Shown here: positions 61,975-64,000 of the stretch, piece after piece
Layout: each line of letters opens with the position of its first letter
Numbering within the stretch: position 1 is the first letter of the stretch
Source: Thermincola carboxydiphila
GTDB lineage: Bacteria; Bacillota; Thermincolia; Thermincolales; UBA2595
DNA length: 64,000 nucleotides
Assembly (NCBI GenBank): GCA_016841325.1
Contig: JAENZJ010000009.1
Location: 50,148 to 114,147, forward strand
Reading direction: 5' to 3'
The notes under the pieces: model-generated
Seen by the model: the letters and a program-made list of their open reading frames with translations, nothing else
Told to the model about the DNA's origin: nothing
Database searches by the model: none
Program-made: the position numbers and the translations under genes

Positions 61975-62715
61975 ATGCTTAATTTTCCGCTGCGCTTAAA
62001 AGAGAACCGGACCAAGACAATTAATTCAGGTGAATTGAAGGATAAAATTATTGGATGGGGAGCTACGCTGGCAGGTTTTGGAGATGTCAGTGTGGGTCTG
62101 GCACCTGAATTAAAACATATGCCAAATGCCATTGCCATAGCTGTCAGGCATCCCAAGTATAGTGGTACCTATAAATGTGGTTCAATGACTGCCTATTCTA
62201 ATCAGTATGAAGAGGTAGACAGAGTATTGGATGCAGTTCAGAAGAAAGTAACCACCTTTCTTAAAAGCAGGGGCTGGCGGACACTTGCCATTCCTCCTGA
62301 TACAGCTAAACCTGATGGAAGTTTAATTTCCAAGCTGTACCCACTATTTCCGCATAAAACCGCAGCCACCTGTTCGGGTTTAGGCTGGGTAGGGAAGAGC
62401 GGGTTGCTTGTAAACCACCTGTACGGAGCCCGCCTAAGCTGGGCAACCGTCCTCACAGATGCGCCACTGGAAATATCTCAAACCCCATACACTGAGAGTA
62501 AATGCGGAGACTGTTCCAAATGTGTCAATGCCTGTCCTGCTTCAGCGATCAGAAATGTTAAGTGGCGCCGCGGAGAAATTGCGGAACCCTTTATAGATGT
62601 TGATGCCTGTGCTCACCATATGACATATACTGTAAGAGTATTTCAGAAATATATATGCGGCCTTTGTGTGCTGGCATGTCCTTTAGGCGGAACCAGAAAC
62701 GGAAAACAGGCATAA
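61975..62715 (+). CDS. QueG/epoxyqueuosine reductase-like [4Fe-4S] protein
   Basis: A 246-residue protein. The N-terminal half resembles the QueG/reductive-dehalogenase-like fold (IIGWGATLAGFGDVSVG, AIAIAVRHPKYSG, GLGWVGKSGLLVNHLYGARL). The C-terminal part has two cluster sites: CGDCSKCVNACP, and Cys-X14-CGLCVLACP in HHMTYTVRVFQKYICGLC. It is much shorter than QueG (about 380 residues), lacking the C-terminal HEAT-like extension, so tRNA modification is not certain. The related fold binds cobalamin, which suits the neighbouring genes. ATG 61975 is chosen over GTG 61966 because GGGAGAGG lies 9 bases upstream of it. Confidence 0.8.
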   Translation: MLNFPLRLKENRTKTINSGELKDKIIGWGATLAGFGDVSVGLAPELKHMPNAIAIAVRHPKYSGTYKCGSMTAYSNQYEEVDRVLDAVQKKVTTFLKSRGWRTLAIPPDTAKPDGSLISKLYPLFPHKTAATCSGLGWVGKSGLLVNHLYGARLSWATVLTDAPLEISQTPYTESKCGDCSKCVNACPASAIRNVKWRRGEIAEPFIDVDACAHHMTYTVRVFQKYICGLCVLACPLGGTRNGKQA

Positions 62716-62814
62716 ATAAAAATGCTTAATATAAATGTTTTTTCAGCAGTTTTTTAATCGATCCCATGCTTAAAACAGTCAACTGGTAAAAGAGAAGGAG
62801 CAGGATGTACAGTT

Positions 62815-63690
62815 ATGAAAGTACAACTAATATGTGGTTTTCTTGGAGCTGGTAAAACGACTCTTTTGAAAAATCTTGTCAGGGAAAGCGGTCCGGATAC
62901 AGCTATACTGGTAAATGAGTTCGGAGAGTTGGGAATTGACGGGACCCTGGTTTCTGAGGGTAACAACCTGAATGTGGTTGAAATGCCTTCAGGATGTATA
63001 TGCTGCAGCCTCCGGGAAAGCCTGGTAGATGCTGTAAGAGAGATTATGGAGAATTTTAATCCCGGGCAGCTTATTATTGAACCTTCAGGCATTGCTTCTC
63101 CTTCATCAATCCTCCTGGGCCTCAAGGGTGCTGATTTTGCCGAAAAACTGGAGTTCGCTCCTGTAATCGGTGTGATTGATATGACCTTTTTTATCGAAAT
63201 CATCAGGGAAGACGATATTGGTAATTTCTTTTTAGATCAGCTTAAGAACTCGGATATAGTATTATTGAACAAAGCAGACCTGGTTTCCCCCGAGATCCTT
63301 GAAGAGTGCAGGAAGGCAGTAATGGAAATCAATCCTTCGACATTGATCATACCTACAGTATACTGCCAGGCAGAAATTCCCGAGGCGGCCGTTAAAGGTG
63401 AGACGGTTCACTATCACTATTCCCCGCAGTTTCATGCCGAGTCCTTCACTTTTGACGGTATAGTGCCCAGAGATAAGATTGCTGAGCTTTTACAAAACCT
63501 TAAAAGCGGAGACTATGGCAATATTTACCGGGCCAAGGGTATTATTAGGACAGAGGACGGTCCGGAGACCTTTGATTATGTAAATGGACAGGTCAACTTT
63601 GGCGAAATCAGGGAAGCAGATAGAAATAAACTGGTTTTTATAGGACTGGAAGTTAACCGTTCCAAAATAGAGAATGCAGTTAAAAACTAG
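62815..63690 (+). CDS. CobW/G3E-family GTPase (metallochaperone-like)
   Basis: A 291-residue GTPase: Walker A GFLGAGKTTLL (residues 8-18), switch/metal site GCICCSL (the CXCC motif near 63-67), Walker B-like IEPSGIASP, and NKADL for guanine specificity (about 150). Family members insert or deliver metals such as cobalt, zinc or nickel. Its place after the corrinoid enzymes suggests a role in their metal or cofactor supply, which is inference. ATG 62815 lacks a strong ribosome site but is the only start before the P-loop. The C-terminal CobW-C domain is short and divergent. Confidence 0.88.
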   Translation: MKVQLICGFLGAGKTTLLKNLVRESGPDTAILVNEFGELGIDGTLVSEGNNLNVVEMPSGCICCSLRESLVDAVREIMENFNPGQLIIEPSGIASPSSILLGLKGADFAEKLEFAPVIGVIDMTFFIEIIREDDIGNFFLDQLKNSDIVLLNKADLVSPEILEECRKAVMEINPSTLIIPTVYCQAEIPEAAVKGETVHYHYSPQFHAESFTFDGIVPRDKIAELLQNLKSGDYGNIYRAKGIIRTEDGPETFDYVNGQVNFGEIREADRNKLVFIGLEVNRSKIENAVKN

Positions 63691-63723
63691 TTAGAGTTGA
63701 TGCCAAAGGGGAGTGTATAGATA

Positions 63724-64000
63724 ATGGGTGGTGCAGAACTGTATTATAAGCCCTGGACCTACTTCTGGGTGATTCAGTCCCTGGGGATGTTACTTCTGAT
63801 TACCGGACTGGGTTATAAGATTTCCATATACGCTAAAGCCCGGAGGGAGTCCCTGTATAATGAGCCTGATTTCCTGATAATGTTAAAGGCATTTTTCAGA
63901 GAAGTGCTCTTTCAGAAACAGCTGGCAGAAAAAAGCATCGGCCGGTGGCTGGCACATATGCTGATATTTTACGGTTTTATAGGCCTGTTAATGTTATCTG
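63724..64000 (+). CDS. NarI/HdrE/DsrM-like membrane cytochrome b subunit, 5' part
   Basis: Begins at ATG 63724 (AAGGGGAG upstream) and runs off the window after 92 residues. It has one hydrophobic helix at about 14-33 (WVIQSLGMLLLITGLGYKISIY), a basic loop with FFREVLFQKQLAEKSIGRWLAHMLIFYGFIGLLML and the start of a second helix. The LAHMLIFYGF histidine is a likely heme ligand, as in NarI-type gamma subunits of respiratory reductases and heterodisulfide reductases. Such proteins usually pair with an iron-sulfur subunit encoded downstream. It may connect the methyl-group pathway to the membrane quinone pool; this is a guess. Confidence 0.75.
   Translation, partial: MGGAELYYKPWTYFWVIQSLGMLLLITGLGYKISIYAKARRESLYNEPDFLIMLKAFFREVLFQKQLAEKSIGRWLAHMLIFYGFIGLLMLS

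Overview
The window reads as chromosome of an anaerobic, endospore-forming, Gram-positive clostridium. The evidence is a GerA/GerC/GerB germinant-receptor operon, a CotF-like coat protein, pyruvate formate-lyase with its activase, strong GGAGG ribosome binding sites with many GTG/TTG starts, System II cytochrome c biogenesis (ResB/CcsB) and a large set of multiheme c-type cytochromes. The combination resembles metal-reducing or acetogenic Peptococcaceae/Thermincola-like lineages; that placement is inference and the genus cannot be fixed from this sequence. I saw no rRNA, tRNA, CRISPR array, complete insertion sequence or prophage.

Layout. 1-4.6 kb: end of an RND efflux system (adaptor and pump) and two small membrane proteins. 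4.8-9.4 kb: germinant receptor genes in the order A-C-B, then a four-LysM protein. 9.6-10.6 kb: rmuC. 10.8-15.4 kb: branched-chain amino acid type ABC transporter (binding protein, attenuator-like terminator, two permeases, two ATPases), then a 19-bp tandem repeat and a 24-residue membrane peptide. 15.7-18.8 kb: pflB and pflA. 18.9-20.7 kb: a QTG-repeat CotF-like protein and an unrecognised secreted protein. 20.9-39.7 kb: the electron-transfer island, with a TPR protein, three NHL beta-propeller proteins, two hexaheme cytochromes, a 3054-residue protein with 45 heme-binding motifs, and resB/ccsB. 39.8-49.7 kb: a mixed block (B12/radical-SAM protein, sigma-like factor, acyltransferase-like membrane protein, THUMP methyltransferase, UPF0182 protein, Cys42 flavoprotein).

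49.8-64 kb holds a corrinoid-dependent methyl-transfer locus. It has two corrinoid proteins, a RACo/RamA-type reductive activator, two UroD/MtaA-family methyltransferases, an MtrH-family methyltransferase, a regulator with three tandem XRE helix-turn-helix domains, a TauABC/SsuABC-type transporter, a carboxymuconolactone decarboxylase-like protein, a QueG-like iron-sulfur protein, a CobW-type GTPase and the start of a NarI/HdrE-like membrane cytochrome b. The UroD + MtrH + corrinoid protein + activator set is the architecture of O-demethylase systems, in which a methyl group moves from a methylated substrate through cobalamin to tetrahydrofolate. The substrate here is unknown, and the adjacent ABC transporter may import it.

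Most striking points: (1) the substrate-binding protein of that transporter has its two lobes in reversed (circularly permuted) order; (2) the giant 45-motif cytochrome includes three CX3CH sites and FN3 pairs between heme blocks; (3) a perfect 16-bp inverted repeat lies beside the triple-HTH regulator; (4) structured non-coding stretches lie at 41.4 and 48.3 kb.
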